A DNA stretch of 64,000 nt from Desulfosarcina alkanivorans (GCF_009688945.1 NZ_AP021874.1:3348001-3412000); one strand, 5' to 3'; shown: positions 33,747 through 43,804, counted from the first letter of the stretch. Made by a program: numbers and translations. The notes: generated by a model from the letters alone, not told the origin.

Positions 33747-34185
33747 TTCACCTACCTTATGGTTAACGTATTTGTGTTTATCATGAAGAAGCAGTTGGGG
33801 CCGCCCGCTTTGCATGACTGAGGTTTCCGTTGCCGGATGGCCGATCAGCGTCCAATGGCAATGCTTTACAGTCTTTGACGGCAAGTCAAACGAAGCTATT
33901 CCATTCGCCCGGAGAAATGACCCATATAGTAATTTTACTAGTCATTCTCAGATCATGGGCGGTGGCCCCGTTTTCATGCCTCCCGGAGGATGGCTGCCAT
34001 CCCGGCCACCTCGCCGGCCGGCAATCGGACCGCCATTTGGCAACCGCTGCGATTCAAATTTAACCAGCCGAAATCACATATAATGACGGCACACCCGGAA
34101 ATTGCTCACCCATTTCCGGCCACCTCATTATCACATCCCGACAGGTGGAACAAGGGTGCATCATAAAAGATTTTCAGGAAAAGCC
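33747..34185. other. Divergent intergenic region, gltX / rpmF
   Basis: About 440 bp of noncoding sequence between gltX and the promoter of the rpmF cluster. No gene or strong hairpin is evident apart from a short CCGGCCACCTCGCCGGCCGG palindromic stretch near 34,003-34,022. The gltX promoter should lie here but was not identified. Confidence 0.45.
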
Positions 34186-34214
34186 TTGACATTCTTCAGC
34201 ATTTTAATTACTAG
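34186..34214 (+). promoter_or_regulatory. Sigma-70-type promoter of the rpmF-fab cluster
   Basis: A consensus TTGACA (34,186-34,191), a 17-bp spacer and TACTAG (34,209-34,214), about 70 bp before rpmF. The leader ends in TTAGGAGATT, the ribosome site of rpmF. Confidence 0.75.
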
Positions 34215-34286
34215 AGGCGCTACCCAATGCGAAGCGGGTAGATTCTGGATAATTTATCAATATTTCAGTATGTTAGGAGATTACTA

Positions 34287-34469
34287 ATGGCGGTACCAAA
34301 GCACAAGACATCCAAGTCAAAACGGGACAAACGACGAACCCACAAAAAAATCGACGCACCGGAAGTGGGAACCTGCCCGGAATGCGGCGAAGCCAAACTT
34401 CCCCACCATGCCTGCCCCGAATGCGGTGAATACAAGGGCAAGAGCGTGATTGCCACTGACGACGACTGA
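34287..34469 (+). CDS. rpmF: Ribosomal protein L32
   Basis: A 60-residue protein beginning [17 protein letters not shown], with a four-cysteine zinc ribbon (CPEC ... CPEC). It is a structural component of the 50S subunit. AGGAGA precedes the ATG, and a strong promoter lies at 34,186. As in many bacteria it leads a lipid-synthesis cluster, though the usual plsX-fabH are missing here and an acyl-CoA dehydrogenase gene follows 18 bp downstream. Confidence 0.98.
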   Translation: MAVPKHKTSKSKRDKRRTHKKIDAPEVGTCPECGEAKLPHHACPECGEYKGKSVIATDDD

Positions 34470-34487
34470 ACCCCATAGGAAAAACCA

Positions 34488-36143
34488 ATGATGAGCGATA
34501 CCGGAGCCCATCGCCCGCAAGGTGGATTGGACGAAGAGACCCGGCAGATGGTGGTCGACACCGTTCGCCAGCTGGCCAAGCGCCTGCTTACCAAAAAAGC
34601 CGTCCTGGAATGGGACCGTGAAGAAATTTTTCCCGAGGCTGCCGTCAGGGAAATGCTGAGCCCGGAAATCGGTCTCCAGCTGCTGTTCATCCCCGAGGAG
34701 TACGGTGGCATGGGCGGTGGCGCCATGGACTGCTGCGTGGTCACCCGGGAGATGTGCAAAATCTGCCTGGGTGTGGGAACGGCATTTTTTGCCATTCAGC
34801 TGGGCTCGGATCCGATCATGGTCGGAGGCACCGAGGCCCAGAAGGAAAAATGGCTGGGCGCTGTCGCCGAGGGGAACAGCCTGGTGGCCTACGCCGTGAC
34901 CGAAGCGGAAGCCGGCAGCAACCTGGCATCTCTCAAAACCAAGGCGGAACCGGTCCTGGACGATTCCGGAACCCTCACCGGCTACCGGATCAACGGGTCC
35001 AAACAGTTCATCTCCACCGGCGGCTACGCCGACTTCGTGACCGTGCTGGCACAGGCCCCCGAAGGCCCCACTTTTTTTGTGGTCGAAAAGGGAACCGAGG
35101 GATTCGAGCAGCACAAGGGAGAGGAGAAGCATGGCATCAGAGCCTCCAACACCTCCCCCCTGACGTTTTCCGATGTGTTCGTTCCCCTGGAGAATATGAT
35201 CGGCGACGCACCCGGCAAGGGGCTCAAGCAATCCAACCAGGTGTTTGGCTACACCCGCCTGATGGTGGCGGCCATGGCCCTGGGGGCCGGAGAAGCGGCA
35301 TTGAATGAGATCGCCGTTCCCTATGCCCACGAACGGGTGCAGTTCGGCGGCCCCCTCGCCGAGAAAAAAGGATACACCAATAAACTGATCGTTCCCCACT
35401 GGGTCAACCTGAAGGCCGCCGCCGCTTACATCGAAGCCACCGCCCGGCGGTTGGACAGCGAAAACGAAGACCTTCAGGTAGAGGGGTCCATCGCCAAGCT
35501 CTTTACCTCAGAAGCGGCCAACCGGGCGGCGGACGACGCCATGCAGGCCCTGGGCGGCTATGGCTACATCACCGAATTCGGTGTGGAAAAAATCAAGCGG
35601 GATGTAAAAATCACCTGCATCTACGAAGGCACCAGTGAAATCCAGCAGAGCATCATTTCCACGTTCCGCTGGAAGAAGACCCGAAAAACCAAGGGCGCCT
35701 ATTACGAAGAAATGGCCCGGAACCTGGATGCACTGACCGAAACCGGCCTTCAGGCCGGCTGCCGGACGGTCGCCGCCTGTGCCCGGGCGTTGAACCGCGT
35801 GATCAACTTTGCCCATGAAAACCGCCTCACCCGCCACCAGCAGGTCATGTTTGCCCTGGCCGACATGATGGCCCATGTGGAAGTGGCGGACAGCATGACC
35901 CGGCAGGCGGTCAACGAAGCGGATAAAACCGCCCTGGCCACGGCCCGGGTGTTCGCCAACACCTGCGCCCGACTGGTGTCAGAGAAGGCCCGGACGATTG
36001 TCCTGGGGACCGGTGCCATCGAAGCCGGTGTTGCCGATGATATCCTGACGACCCTGGAACTGCAGGTACTGGAAGGCAGCTACCGCGGCCTGATCGACGA
36101 TATGGATCACATCGCCGACCGGATTTTCGGGAGGGCGTCATGA
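34488..36143 (+). CDS. Acyl-CoA dehydrogenase family flavoprotein in the fab cluster
   Basis: A 551-residue protein with the three-domain acyl-CoA dehydrogenase fold: YAVTEAEAGSNLASLKT (FAD/substrate motif, about 140), then QALGGYGYITEF, and IYEGTSEIQQ (about 380), where the Glu is the usual catalytic base. An extra C-terminal helical domain of about 150 residues follows, as in long FadE-type enzymes. It oxidises or, in reverse, reduces an acyl thioester at C2-C3. It overlaps fabG by 4 bp and sits among rpmF, fabG, acpP and fabF. It may therefore act on acyl-ACP in fatty-acid synthesis instead of in degradation, which is an inference from position only. Confidence 0.9.
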   Translation: MMSDTGAHRPQGGLDEETRQMVVDTVRQLAKRLLTKKAVLEWDREEIFPEAAVREMLSPEIGLQLLFIPEEYGGMGGGAMDCCVVTREMCKICLGVGTAFFAIQLGSDPIMVGGTEAQKEKWLGAVAEGNSLVAYAVTEAEAGSNLASLKTKAEPVLDDSGTLTGYRINGSKQFISTGGYADFVTVLAQAPEGPTFFVVEKGTEGFEQHKGEEKHGIRASNTSPLTFSDVFVPLENMIGDAPGKGLKQSNQVFGYTRLMVAAMALGAGEAALNEIAVPYAHERVQFGGPLAEKKGYTNKLIVPHWVNLKAAAAYIEATARRLDSENEDLQVEGSIAKLFTSEAANRAADDAMQALGGYGYITEFGVEKIKRDVKITCIYEGTSEIQQSIISTFRWKKTRKTKGAYYEEMARNLDALTETGLQAGCRTVAACARALNRVINFAHENRLTRHQQVMFALADMMAHVEVADSMTRQAVNEADKTALATARVFANTCARLVSEKARTIVLGTGAIEAGVADDILTTLELQVLEGSYRGLIDDMDHIADRIFGRAS

Positions 36144-36886
36144 CCGACACATTCGAACGAATCGTTGTGGTAACCGGCGGATCACGCGGCATCGGACGGG
36201 CCATCTGTGCCGCCCTGAGTGCACCGGGAACCGCTGTCTTTTTTAATTACAACACGGACCTGGATGCGGCCGAAACCACTGCCGGGGAGATCGCGGCAGC
36301 CGGCGGCAGCGCCCATTTTCACCAGGTGGACGTGGCTTCGGAAACCGCAGTGGCCGACTACCTGGGCACAGTTTTGAAAAAGGCCGGCCGGATCGACGTG
36401 CTGGTCAACAACGCCGGCATCACCCGCGACGGCCTGCTGGTGAGAATGAAGGCCGCCGACTGGGACGCCGTCATGGACGTCAACCTGAAAGGAACGTTTA
36501 ACTGCATGAAGGTGGCCGCCAAAGCCATGATGAAGCAGCGCTACGGGCGGATCATCAACATCTCTTCGGTCGTCGGCGTCTCCGGCAATCCGGGCCAGGC
36601 CAACTACGTCGCCGCCAAAGCGGGCATTATCGGCCTGACCAAGGCTGTGGCCCGTGAGCTGGCCAGTCGCAACATTACCGTAAACGCCGTGGCACCCGGT
36701 TATATCGACACCGATATGACCGGCGACCTCAACGACAAAGCCAAGGCGGCCATGATCGACCAGATCCCCATGGGACGGATCGGCACCCCGGAAGACATAG
36801 CCGGCGTCGTCGCTTTTCTGGCCTCCGCATCAGCGGACTACATCACCGGCCAGACCATCCATGTTAGCGGGGGCATGTACATGTAA
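36140..36886 (+). CDS. fabG: 3-oxoacyl-ACP reductase
   Basis: A 248-residue short-chain dehydrogenase with TGGSRGIG (12-19) for NADPH, NNAG, the catalytic Ser in NISSVVG and YVAAK (about 155), and the C-terminal GGMYM. It reduces 3-oxoacyl-ACP in fatty-acid elongation. The ATG overlaps the stop of the preceding dehydrogenase (ATGA). Position beside acpP and fabF makes FabG the best reading among SDR enzymes. Confidence 0.93.
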   Translation: MTDTFERIVVVTGGSRGIGRAICAALSAPGTAVFFNYNTDLDAAETTAGEIAAAGGSAHFHQVDVASETAVADYLGTVLKKAGRIDVLVNNAGITRDGLLVRMKAADWDAVMDVNLKGTFNCMKVAAKAMMKQRYGRIINISSVVGVSGNPGQANYVAAKAGIIGLTKAVARELASRNITVNAVAPGYIDTDMTGDLNDKAKAAMIDQIPMGRIGTPEDIAGVVAFLASASADYITGQTIHVSGGMYM

Positions 36887-37015
36887 AAAAGATTGGGGGA
36901 TTGAGGAATTCAGGAACAGGGAATGGGTGAATAGACCGTTCGTCATGACAAATCATCAAGCCCTGAGCCTTTACTTTCTCAATCCCTGAATACCCGAATC
37001 CCTTAATTCTGTTTA
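36885..37015. repeat. Intergenic inverted-repeat element, GATTGGGG class
   Basis: GGGGGATTGAGGAATTCAGG (about 36,893-36,912) pairs imperfectly with CTGAATACCCGAATCCC (about 36,985-37,002). Similar words occur at 12,010-12,056 and 56,288-56,380. It separates fabG from acpP. Confidence 0.6.
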
Positions 37016-37035
37016 ATTTTTGAAAGGAGAACATC

Positions 37036-37263
37036 ATGTCTGTAGAAGATAAAGTCAAAAAAATCATCGCCGAAAAACTCAGTGTGGACATCGCCGAAGT
37101 GGTTCCGGAGGCCTCTTTTGTCGACGACCTGGGTGCTGACAGCCTCGACCTGGTAGAACTGATCATGTCCATGGAAGAGGAGTTCGACGTCGACATTTCC
37201 GATGAAGATGCGGAAAAACTGGTTTCTGTCAAAGACGCCTTCGACTATATCAAGGAACACTGA
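37036..37263 (+). CDS. acpP: Acyl carrier protein
   Basis: A 75-residue acidic protein with the phosphopantetheine site [10 protein letters not shown] (Ser about 36). It carries growing acyl chains in the cytosol. AAAGGAG lies before the ATG. It is flanked on both sides by intergenic inverted repeats, with fabG upstream and fabF downstream. Confidence 0.97.
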   Translation: MSVEDKVKKIIAEKLSVDIAEVVPEASFVDDLGADSLDLVELIMSMEEEFDVDISDEDAEKLVSVKDAFDYIKEH

Positions 37264-37271
37264 TCTGACGA

Positions 37272-37350
37272 TAGGTCTGATTTCTAATTTTGAATGGATG
37301 AATCCTGCCTTTTTGAAAAGGGCAGAATATATTCATTCAAATTTCAGAAT
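37272..37350. repeat. Intergenic inverted-repeat element, AATTTTGAATG class
   Basis: TTCTAATTTTGAATGGATGA (from about 37,282) with CCTGCC pairs imperfectly with the mirrored GGGCAG and TCATTCAAATTTCAGAATT to about 37,350, around a short T/A loop. It lies just after acpP and may end or stabilise its message. A related element is at 46,160-46,305. Confidence 0.65.
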
Positions 37351-37391
37351 TAACCATTCATAATTATTATTGAACCGGAAGGGGAAAATCT

Positions 37392-38633
37392 TTGGAAAGA
37401 CGGGTAGTCATTACCGGATTGGGACTCGTAACACCGCTGGGTGTCGGCGTCGATGAAACCTGGTCGGGCCTTTGTGAAGGCCGGTCCGGCATTGGTGAGA
37501 TCACGGGTTTCGACACCTCTGCGTTTTCCACCAAAATCGCGGCGGAAGTAAAAGGTTTCAAGGCTGAGGATTTCCTTCCCAAGAAAGAGGCCCGACGCAC
37601 CGAAAAATTCATTGCCTTTGCCGTGGCCGCAGCCCGGATGGCCGTTGAAAACGCCCGCCTGACGATCGACGAAACCAATGGCCCCCGCGTAGGCGTGATC
37701 ACCGGCTGCGGACTGGGCGGACTGCACAGCCTGGAGTTGACCGCCCACACCGTCCAGGAAAAAGGCCCCAAACGCGTCAGCCCCTTTTTCATCCCCATGC
37801 TCATCGGAAACATGGCCCCGGGAATGATCTCCATTCATCTGGGGGCCAAAGGGCCCAATATCTCCGTGGCCACGGCCTGCGCCGCCGGTGCCCATGCCAT
37901 CGGCGATGCCTACCACACCATCCTGCGGGGGCAGGCGGACGCCATGATCACCGGCGGGGTGGAATCGGTGATTACGCCCACCTGCATTGCCGGCTTCAAC
38001 GCCATGAAAGCCCTCTCCACCCGCAATGACGATCCGCAACAGGCGTCACGGCCCTTTGACCGCGACCGTGACGGGTTCGTGGTCGGCGAAGGTGCCGGCA
38101 TGCTGATTCTCGAAGATCTGGAACACGCACTGGAGCGGGGTGCAACCATCCTGGCGGAAATGGCCGGCTACGGACAAAGTGGAGACGGTTACCACATGAC
38201 CTCGCCATCGCCGGACGGCGATGGCATGATCCGGTGCATGCAGGCCGCCATCGACAGCGCGGGCATCACCTGTGAGGCCATCGACTACATCAATGCCCAC
38301 GGCACATCCACGCCGTTGAACGATCTGTACGAATCCCGGGCAATCAAAAAGGTCTTTGGCGAATCCGCCTCCCAGGTGCCCGTTTCTTCGACCAAATCCA
38401 TGACCGGCCATCTGCTGGGCGGTGCCGGCGGCATCGAAACCTCGTCTACGGTGCTGGCCCTGAAAAACGGGATCATCCCGCCCACCATCAACCTGGAAAA
38501 TCCAGCCGACGAATGCGATCTGGATTACGTCCCCAAGGTGGCCCGAAAAGCCGACCTCACCTACGCCATGTCCAACTCGTTCGGCTTCGGCGGCACCAAC
38601 GCCAGCCTCGTGGTGAAGCGCTACGCTCCCTGA
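37392..38633 (+). CDS. fabF: 3-oxoacyl-ACP synthase II
   Basis: A TTG start with GGAAGGGG upstream gives 413 residues, beginning RRVVITGLGLVTPLG. The Cys nucleophile is in ATACAAGAHA (about 163), and the two His are in INAHGTSTPLND (about 303) and STKSMTGHLLGGAGG (about 340), so the condensing triad is intact. It elongates acyl-ACP with malonyl-ACP. It is the last gene of the fatty-acid cluster. Confidence 0.96.
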   Translation: MERRVVITGLGLVTPLGVGVDETWSGLCEGRSGIGEITGFDTSAFSTKIAAEVKGFKAEDFLPKKEARRTEKFIAFAVAAARMAVENARLTIDETNGPRVGVITGCGLGGLHSLELTAHTVQEKGPKRVSPFFIPMLIGNMAPGMISIHLGAKGPNISVATACAAGAHAIGDAYHTILRGQADAMITGGVESVITPTCIAGFNAMKALSTRNDDPQQASRPFDRDRDGFVVGEGAGMLILEDLEHALERGATILAEMAGYGQSGDGYHMTSPSPDGDGMIRCMQAAIDSAGITCEAIDYINAHGTSTPLNDLYESRAIKKVFGESASQVPVSSTKSMTGHLLGGAGGIETSSTVLALKNGIIPPTINLENPADECDLDYVPKVARKADLTYAMSNSFGFGGTNASLVVKRYAP

Positions 38634-38994
38634 TCGGGAAACCTTTCTTGCGGGCCGGTCCAAACGCGAATGACCACCTGCCCCGGGCGGGGTCGAAAAA
38701 AGTGCATCGCGGCATATCCGGCACCCAATCACGGCTGGCGAAGGAAGGCCCCGCTGCCCGATGTCATCCCGACGAAGGCACCGCGTACCTTCCTTAGGCA
38801 TTCACCGGTTTCATGCCCGACGTTGGGCCCGGGTTGTCATGAACGTCCCGCACGACCCTTTGCGCCCTCTCTCCTCAACCCTAACCCGCCTGAACACTTC
38901 CGTTTTTTTTCTTGCGGTGATTGATGGTTATGGATATGTAAACAGGTCAGACCATTTATCGACCACGATTTTACCTTCGAAAGGAAATCCTGCC
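38634..38994. other. Intergenic region fabF / rpiB
   Basis: About 360 bp. No gene, clear promoter or strong hairpin is visible. An open frame entering rpiB from 38,761 lacks a ribosome site and is unlike RpiB before its usual start. AAAGGAAA at 38,980-38,987 is the rpiB ribosome site. Confidence 0.5.
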
Positions 38995-39447
38995 ATGACC
39001 GAAACACCCGGCCCACGGCAAATCATCATCGGTTGCGACCATGCAGCCTATCGACTCAAGGAAACACTGAAAGCAGCGATGGAGGCTCAGGGCATCGCCG
39101 TCATCGATGTCGGCACCCACAGCGACGCATCCATGGATTATCCCGATACCGGGAAAACCGTGGCCGAAAAGATATCCTCGGGCGAGGTTGAGCGGGGCAT
39201 TCTCATCTGCGGAACGGGACTGGGCATGTCCATGGTGGCCAACAAATACCCCCATGTACGCGCAGCCCTGTGCAACGATCTTTTCTCGGCGGCCATGAGT
39301 CGACGGCACAACGACGCCAACATCCTGGTCATGGGGGGGCGGGTCATCGGCGACATCCTGGCACTGGAGATCCTGAGGACCTGGCTGGAAACCCCCTTCG
39401 AGGGAGGGCGGCATCAACGCCGCCTGGACATGTTTGACACCGTATAG
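38995..39447 (+). CDS. rpiB: Ribose 5-phosphate isomerase B
   Basis: A 150-residue protein, normal for RpiB. IIIGCDHAAYRLKE opens it, YPDTGKTVAEKI follows, and the catalytic Cys lies in ILICGTGLGMSM (about 72). It interconverts ribose 5-phosphate and ribulose 5-phosphate. The stop is followed 16 bp later by glyA, a frequent neighbour, so they are likely co-transcribed. Confidence 0.95.
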   Translation: MTETPGPRQIIIGCDHAAYRLKETLKAAMEAQGIAVIDVGTHSDASMDYPDTGKTVAEKISSGEVERGILICGTGLGMSMVANKYPHVRAALCNDLFSAAMSRRHNDANILVMGGRVIGDILALEILRTWLETPFEGGRHQRRLDMFDTV

Positions 39448-39463
39448 AAAGTGAGAAAAACCG

Positions 39464-40732
39464 TTGAATAACGACTGGATCAGCGCGACCGACCCTGAAA
39501 TAGCACGGGTCATCGAAGATGAAACGGCGCGTCAGCAGTCCCACCTGGAGCTGATCGCATCCGAAAATATCGCCAGCCGGGCAGTCATGGCGGCCCAGGG
39601 CAGCATCCTGACCAACAAATACGCCGAAGGCTACCCCGAAAAACGCTACTATGGTGGTTGTGAGTTCGTCGACCGGGCCGAACAGCTGGCCATCGACCGG
39701 GCGCTGGCCCTGTTCGGCGCCGACAGTGCCAACGTGCAGCCCCACTCGGGCTCCCAGGCCAACATGGCGGCCTATTTTGCATTGCTGGAACCGGGCGACA
39801 CCGTGCTGGGAATGGATCTGGCCCACGGCGGCCACCTGACGCACGGCGCCAGGGTCAGCTTTTCCGGCCGGCTTTTTCATTTTGTCCACTACGGCGTTGA
39901 CCGGGAAACGGAAACCATCGACTACGACGAGGTGGCGCGTCTGGCCAGAAAGCACCGCCCCCGGATGATCGTCGCCGGCGCCAGTGCCTACCCCCGCTTT
40001 TTCGATTTCAAGGCCCTGGCGGACATCGCCCGTGCCATCGATGCCCTGCTGATGGTGGACATGGCCCACATCGCCGGCCTGGTGGCCGCCGGCATGCACC
40101 CGTCCCCGATCCCACACAGCGACGTGGTCACCTCCACCACCCACAAGACCTTGAGGGGCCCCCGGGGAGGCTTGATCCTGGCCCGGAAGGCCTGCGGCAA
40201 AAAAATTAACAGCCAGGTATTCCCCGGCATCCAGGGCGGCCCGCTGATGCACATCATCGCCGCCAAGGCCGTGGCTTTCAAGGAAGCTCTGGGAGCCCCA
40301 TTCAAGCGGTACCAGAAAGACATTGTCGCCAACGCGGCCGCCCTGGCCGATGCCCTCCAAGAAAAGGGCCTGGACCTCGTGTCCGGCGGCACGGACAACC
40401 ACCTGATTCTGATCAACCTCAGCCGCAGCGGCCTGGACGTCACCGGAAAAGAAGCAGAGGCCGCCCTGGGACGCGCCGGAATTACCGTCAACAAAAATGC
40501 CATCCCCTTTGAAACCCGAAGCCCCCATGTGACCAGCGGTATTCGCATTGGCACCCCCTATGTCACCAGCCGGGGAATGTCGGCCGATCAGATGAAGGCC
40601 ATCGCGGGCCTCATGGCTGAGATCCTCAAGGACCCCGACAACCGGGTGCTGCTGAAAAAAACAAGGTCGCAGGTACAGGCGCTGTGCGATGCATTCCCCC
40701 TGTATCCGCCGGCGGACGACGACGGACGTTAA
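39464..40732 (+). CDS. glyA: Serine hydroxymethyltransferase
   Basis: A 422-residue PLP enzyme. The start is a TTG at 39,464 with only a weak site. Motifs: [42 protein letters not shown], and the PLP lysine in [14 protein letters not shown] (about 227). It converts serine and tetrahydrofolate to glycine and methylene-tetrahydrofolate, feeding purine and thymidylate synthesis. The dCMP deaminase gene 13 bp downstream supports a link to nucleotide metabolism. Confidence 0.97.
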   Translation: MNNDWISATDPEIARVIEDETARQQSHLELIASENIASRAVMAAQGSILTNKYAEGYPEKRYYGGCEFVDRAEQLAIDRALALFGADSANVQPHSGSQANMAAYFALLEPGDTVLGMDLAHGGHLTHGARVSFSGRLFHFVHYGVDRETETIDYDEVARLARKHRPRMIVAGASAYPRFFDFKALADIARAIDALLMVDMAHIAGLVAAGMHPSPIPHSDVVTSTTHKTLRGPRGGLILARKACGKKINSQVFPGIQGGPLMHIIAAKAVAFKEALGAPFKRYQKDIVANAAALADALQEKGLDLVSGGTDNHLILINLSRSGLDVTGKEAEAALGRAGITVNKNAIPFETRSPHVTSGIRIGTPYVTSRGMSADQMKAIAGLMAEILKDPDNRVLLKKTRSQVQALCDAFPLYPPADDDGR

Positions 40733-40744
40733 AGGAGATCACTC

Positions 40745-41254
40745 ATGCAAGCAGCCCACTCCGGCAAGCGATCCGGCTACCTCTCCTGGGACGACTATTT
40801 CATGGCCGTGGCCCTGCTTTCGGCCCAGCGCAGCAAGGACCCCAGCACCCAGGTCGGCGCCTGCATCGTCAACAGCCAGAAACGCATCGTCGGGGTGGGA
40901 TACAACGGGTTCCCCACCGGATGCTCCGACGACACCCTGCCCTGGAGTCGCGAGGGAGATTTTATAGACACCAAATATCCCTACGTCTGCCACGCGGAAC
41001 TGAATGCCGTTTTAAACAGCGTGCCCGGCAACCTCACCGGTTGTGCCATCTATACGGCCCTGTTTCCCTGTAATGAGTGTGCCAAGGTGATTATCCAGGC
41101 GGGAATCCGCGAGGTGGTCTATCTGTCTGACAAGTATGCCGGCACCGATTCCGTCCGCGCCTCAAGGCACATGTTTGAGCAGGCCGGAGTTGCCTGTCGC
41201 CAGTTGGAGCCGGCCAATCCGGTCGTGACGATTCGTTTGTCGGAAAATGGATAA
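40745..41254 (+). CDS. Deoxycytidylate (dCMP) deaminase
   Basis: A 169-residue zinc deaminase. The HxE motif is CHAELNAVL and the PCxxC motif is [10 protein letters not shown]; the [11 protein letters not shown]-terminal block binds substrate. It turns dCMP into dUMP, the precursor of dTMP. AAAGGAG precedes the ATG. It sits between glyA, which makes the one-carbon donor for dTMP, and nrdR, a regulator of ribonucleotide reductase. Confidence 0.92.
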   Translation: MQAAHSGKRSGYLSWDDYFMAVALLSAQRSKDPSTQVGACIVNSQKRIVGVGYNGFPTGCSDDTLPWSREGDFIDTKYPYVCHAELNAVLNSVPGNLTGCAIYTALFPCNECAKVIIQAGIREVVYLSDKYAGTDSVRASRHMFEQAGVACRQLEPANPVVTIRLSENG

Positions 41255-41317
41255 TGGTCGATTCGTTTCCCTGCCAGTCGGTTCAAAAACGTTACGCAGC
41301 CAGCGGAAGGAGATTTC

Positions 41318-41779
41318 ATGAAATGTCCATATTGCGGAGAGCTTGACAACAAGGTCATCGATTCACGGGTCAGCAAGGACGGCAGCGTAATCCGGCGCCG
41401 GCGGGAATGCCTCGGATGCACCCGGCGCTTCACGACTTACGAGCACATTGAAGAAATTCCAATCATGATCATCAAGAAGGATGGCCGTCGCGAAGTCTTC
41501 AGTCGCGAAAAGGTGGGGTCGGGTATCCGCAAAGCCTGCCAGAAACTGGACATCAGTATGAATCTCATCGAGGAATTTATCGACGACCTGGAGCGGGACC
41601 TTCGTGAGATCGGCGAAAAGGAAATCCCTTCCCACGATATCGGCGAGCGCGTCATGGTCAAACTGCACGAACTCAACGACATCGCCTACGTCCGCTTCGC
41701 CTCGGTATACCGCGAGTTCAAGGATGTAAACGACTTTGTATCCGAACTCAAACGGCTGCTGAGCCACCCGGCCAAGTAA
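41318..41779 (+). CDS. nrdR: Transcriptional repressor NrdR
   Basis: A 153-residue protein beginning MKCPYCGELDNKVIDSRVSK, with a zinc ribbon (CPYC ... CLGC) followed by an ATP-cone domain (IIKKDGRREVFSREKV). It senses ATP/dATP and represses ribonucleotide reductase genes through NrdR boxes. GGAAGGAG lies before the ATG. It often precedes ribD, as here. Confidence 0.97.
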   Translation: MKCPYCGELDNKVIDSRVSKDGSVIRRRRECLGCTRRFTTYEHIEEIPIMIIKKDGRREVFSREKVGSGIRKACQKLDISMNLIEEFIDDLERDLREIGEKEIPSHDIGERVMVKLHELNDIAYVRFASVYREFKDVNDFVSELKRLLSHPAK

Positions 41780-41998
41780 TGCGTTGCCAAGGGCAGAAGG
41801 GGTCACGGTTTCAAGAGGCCGAGGGAAAGCATACGGGATTTCATGGAATAAATAGTCTGCCTGAAATTAGGTAATCTCTCTTAAGACACCTTAAGGAGTG
41901 CCGCTAAACGGCCACTTGACTCCTTGAACCCTCGAATCCTGGAATCCTTTTCAATTGTTTTATCTGAGGAAGCATTCTACGATCCTGAATTAATGATC

Positions 41999-43099
41999 AT
42001 GAGCGATTACGAATTTATGAAACAGGCCCTGGCCCTGGCCGAAAAAGGGGTGGGCCGGACCTCTCCCAATCCCATGGTCGGCGCAGTGGTGGTCCGGCAC
42101 GGACAGGTCGTGGGCCGGGGTTATCATCAACGGGCGGGCGGGCCCCATGCCGAGGTCCACGCCATCGATGATGCCGGCAGCCAGGCCCGGGGAGCGACCC
42201 TTTACGTCACCCTGGAACCATGTAACCATTTTGGCCGCACACCGCCGTGCACCCGAAAAATTATCGATGCCGGAATCCGGCGGGTGGTGGTGGCCATGAC
42301 CGACCCCAACCCCGGCGTCGCGGGGGGCGGCAACGCGGCCCTGCAGGCGCAGGGCATCGCCGTGACCACCGGCGTTTGCGAAAAGGAGGCCCGAACGCTC
42401 AACGAGGGGTTTATCACCTGGGCCACCACCGGCAAACCATTTGTCATCGCAAAATGCGCGGCGACCCTCGACGGGCGAATCGCCACACGCACCGGTGACT
42501 CCCGCTGGGTGACCGGTCCGGCGTCGCGTCAGTTCGTTCATCGGATCCGTCACGCGGTCGATGGCATCATGGTGGGCGTGGAAACGGTTAAAAAAGACGA
42601 CCCCAGCCTGACCACCCGGCTTGACGGCCAAGCCGGTTCAGACCCGACGCGCATCATTCTGGACACCCATCTGTCGATGCCTGCGACTGCAAAAATGATC
42701 GCTCAGGCGTCCGATGCCCCCACCTGGGTGATCTGCGGGCCGGATGCGCCGGCGGATCGCCGTCACGCGCTGGAAGTTTCCGGTTCACGGGTAATCGAGG
42801 TGCCGCTGGAAGGCGGCCTCATCGACCTGCCGGCGCTGATGGAACGGCTGGGCGCCATGGACATCACCAGCCTGCTGATCGAGGGAGGCGCCTCGGTTCT
42901 CGGTTCAGCCTTTGCCGCCGGAATCGTGGACAAGGTCTGTTTCTTTTACGCGCCAAAGATACTGGGCGGTGACGACGGGGTTCCCATCTGCCGGGGAGCG
43001 GGCCCGGAGCGCATGCAGGAAAGCCTTCCCATCCACGATCTGGACGTGTTCCGATTCGATGCGGATGTGATGCTTCAGGGTTATCTTAAACCCCGCTGA
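41999..43099 (+). CDS. ribD: Bifunctional riboflavin deaminase/reductase
   Basis: A 366-residue protein beginning MSDYEFMKQALALAEKGVG, which fits the family's N-terminus; no strong ribosome site is seen, and an ATG six bases earlier is possible. The deaminase domain (1-145) has HAEVHAI and PCNHFGRTPPCT for zinc. The reductase domain (about 150-366) has KCAATLDGRIATRTGDSRW and GVETVKKDDPSLT. It carries out the second and third steps of riboflavin synthesis. It opens the ribD-ribE-ribBA-ribH-nusB operon. No FMN riboswitch was found upstream. Confidence 0.95.
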   Translation: MSDYEFMKQALALAEKGVGRTSPNPMVGAVVVRHGQVVGRGYHQRAGGPHAEVHAIDDAGSQARGATLYVTLEPCNHFGRTPPCTRKIIDAGIRRVVVAMTDPNPGVAGGGNAALQAQGIAVTTGVCEKEARTLNEGFITWATTGKPFVIAKCAATLDGRIATRTGDSRWVTGPASRQFVHRIRHAVDGIMVGVETVKKDDPSLTTRLDGQAGSDPTRIILDTHLSMPATAKMIAQASDAPTWVICGPDAPADRRHALEVSGSRVIEVPLEGGLIDLPALMERLGAMDITSLLIEGGASVLGSAFAAGIVDKVCFFYAPKILGGDDGVPICRGAGPERMQESLPIHDLDVFRFDADVMLQGYLKPR

Positions 43100-43138
43100 T
43101 CCATTGACAACAACCGTTTACACATTATTTTTACCAAC

Positions 43139-43804
43139 ATGTTCACAGGAATCATTGAAGGGCTAGGCACCGTTACCGCCATCCATCCATCCGGCCAGGG
43201 AAGCCGGCTGTCAATCACCTCGGATTTCGATCTCACGGGAACCCGCATCGGCGACAGCATCGCCGTCAACGGCGCCTGCCTGACCGCCGTCATCCTCGAA
43301 GGAAGCCGGTTTACCGTGGATGTCTCCCCGGAGACCCTGAAACGCAGTGTTCTGGGCGGAATCAGAATCGGCGAGCGCGTCAACCTGGAGCGTGCCCTGC
43401 GACTGTCGGACCGGCTGGACGGCCACCTCGTTTCCGGCCACGTGGATGGCACGGGCACCCTGCGGGAGAGAAAAACCCTGGCCAATGCCATCGTCATCAC
43501 CTACCGGGTATCCGAGAGCCTGTCTCGGTACATGATCGAAAAAGGGTCCGTCGCCGTCGACGGCACCAGCTTGACGGTCAACCGCTGCGACAGCACGTCA
43601 TTCGAAGTCAGCATCATTCCCCACACGGCCGGCCTCACCACGATCGGTCTCAAGAAGGTGGGAGATCCGGTCAACATCGAAACCGACATGATCGGCAAGT
43701 ACGTGGAACGTTTTGTCCTCAACCCCGGACGGCCGGGAAGCGAGGCCGATACATCCCACGGTGGCATAGACAGGGCTTTGCTGGCCAAATCCGGATTTAT
43801 CTGA
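43139..43804 (+). CDS. ribE: Riboflavin synthase alpha subunit
   Basis: A 221-residue protein with two homologous lumazine-binding halves: MFTGIIEGLGTV and GDSIAVNGACLTAV in the first, GHLVSGHVDGTG and GSVAVDGTSLTVN in the second. It dismutates two dimethylribityllumazine molecules into riboflavin. It starts 39 bp after ribD. Confidence 0.96.
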   Translation: MFTGIIEGLGTVTAIHPSGQGSRLSITSDFDLTGTRIGDSIAVNGACLTAVILEGSRFTVDVSPETLKRSVLGGIRIGERVNLERALRLSDRLDGHLVSGHVDGTGTLRERKTLANAIVITYRVSESLSRYMIEKGSVAVDGTSLTVNRCDSTSFEVSIIPHTAGLTTIGLKKVGDPVNIETDMIGKYVERFVLNPGRPGSEADTSHGGIDRALLAKSGFI

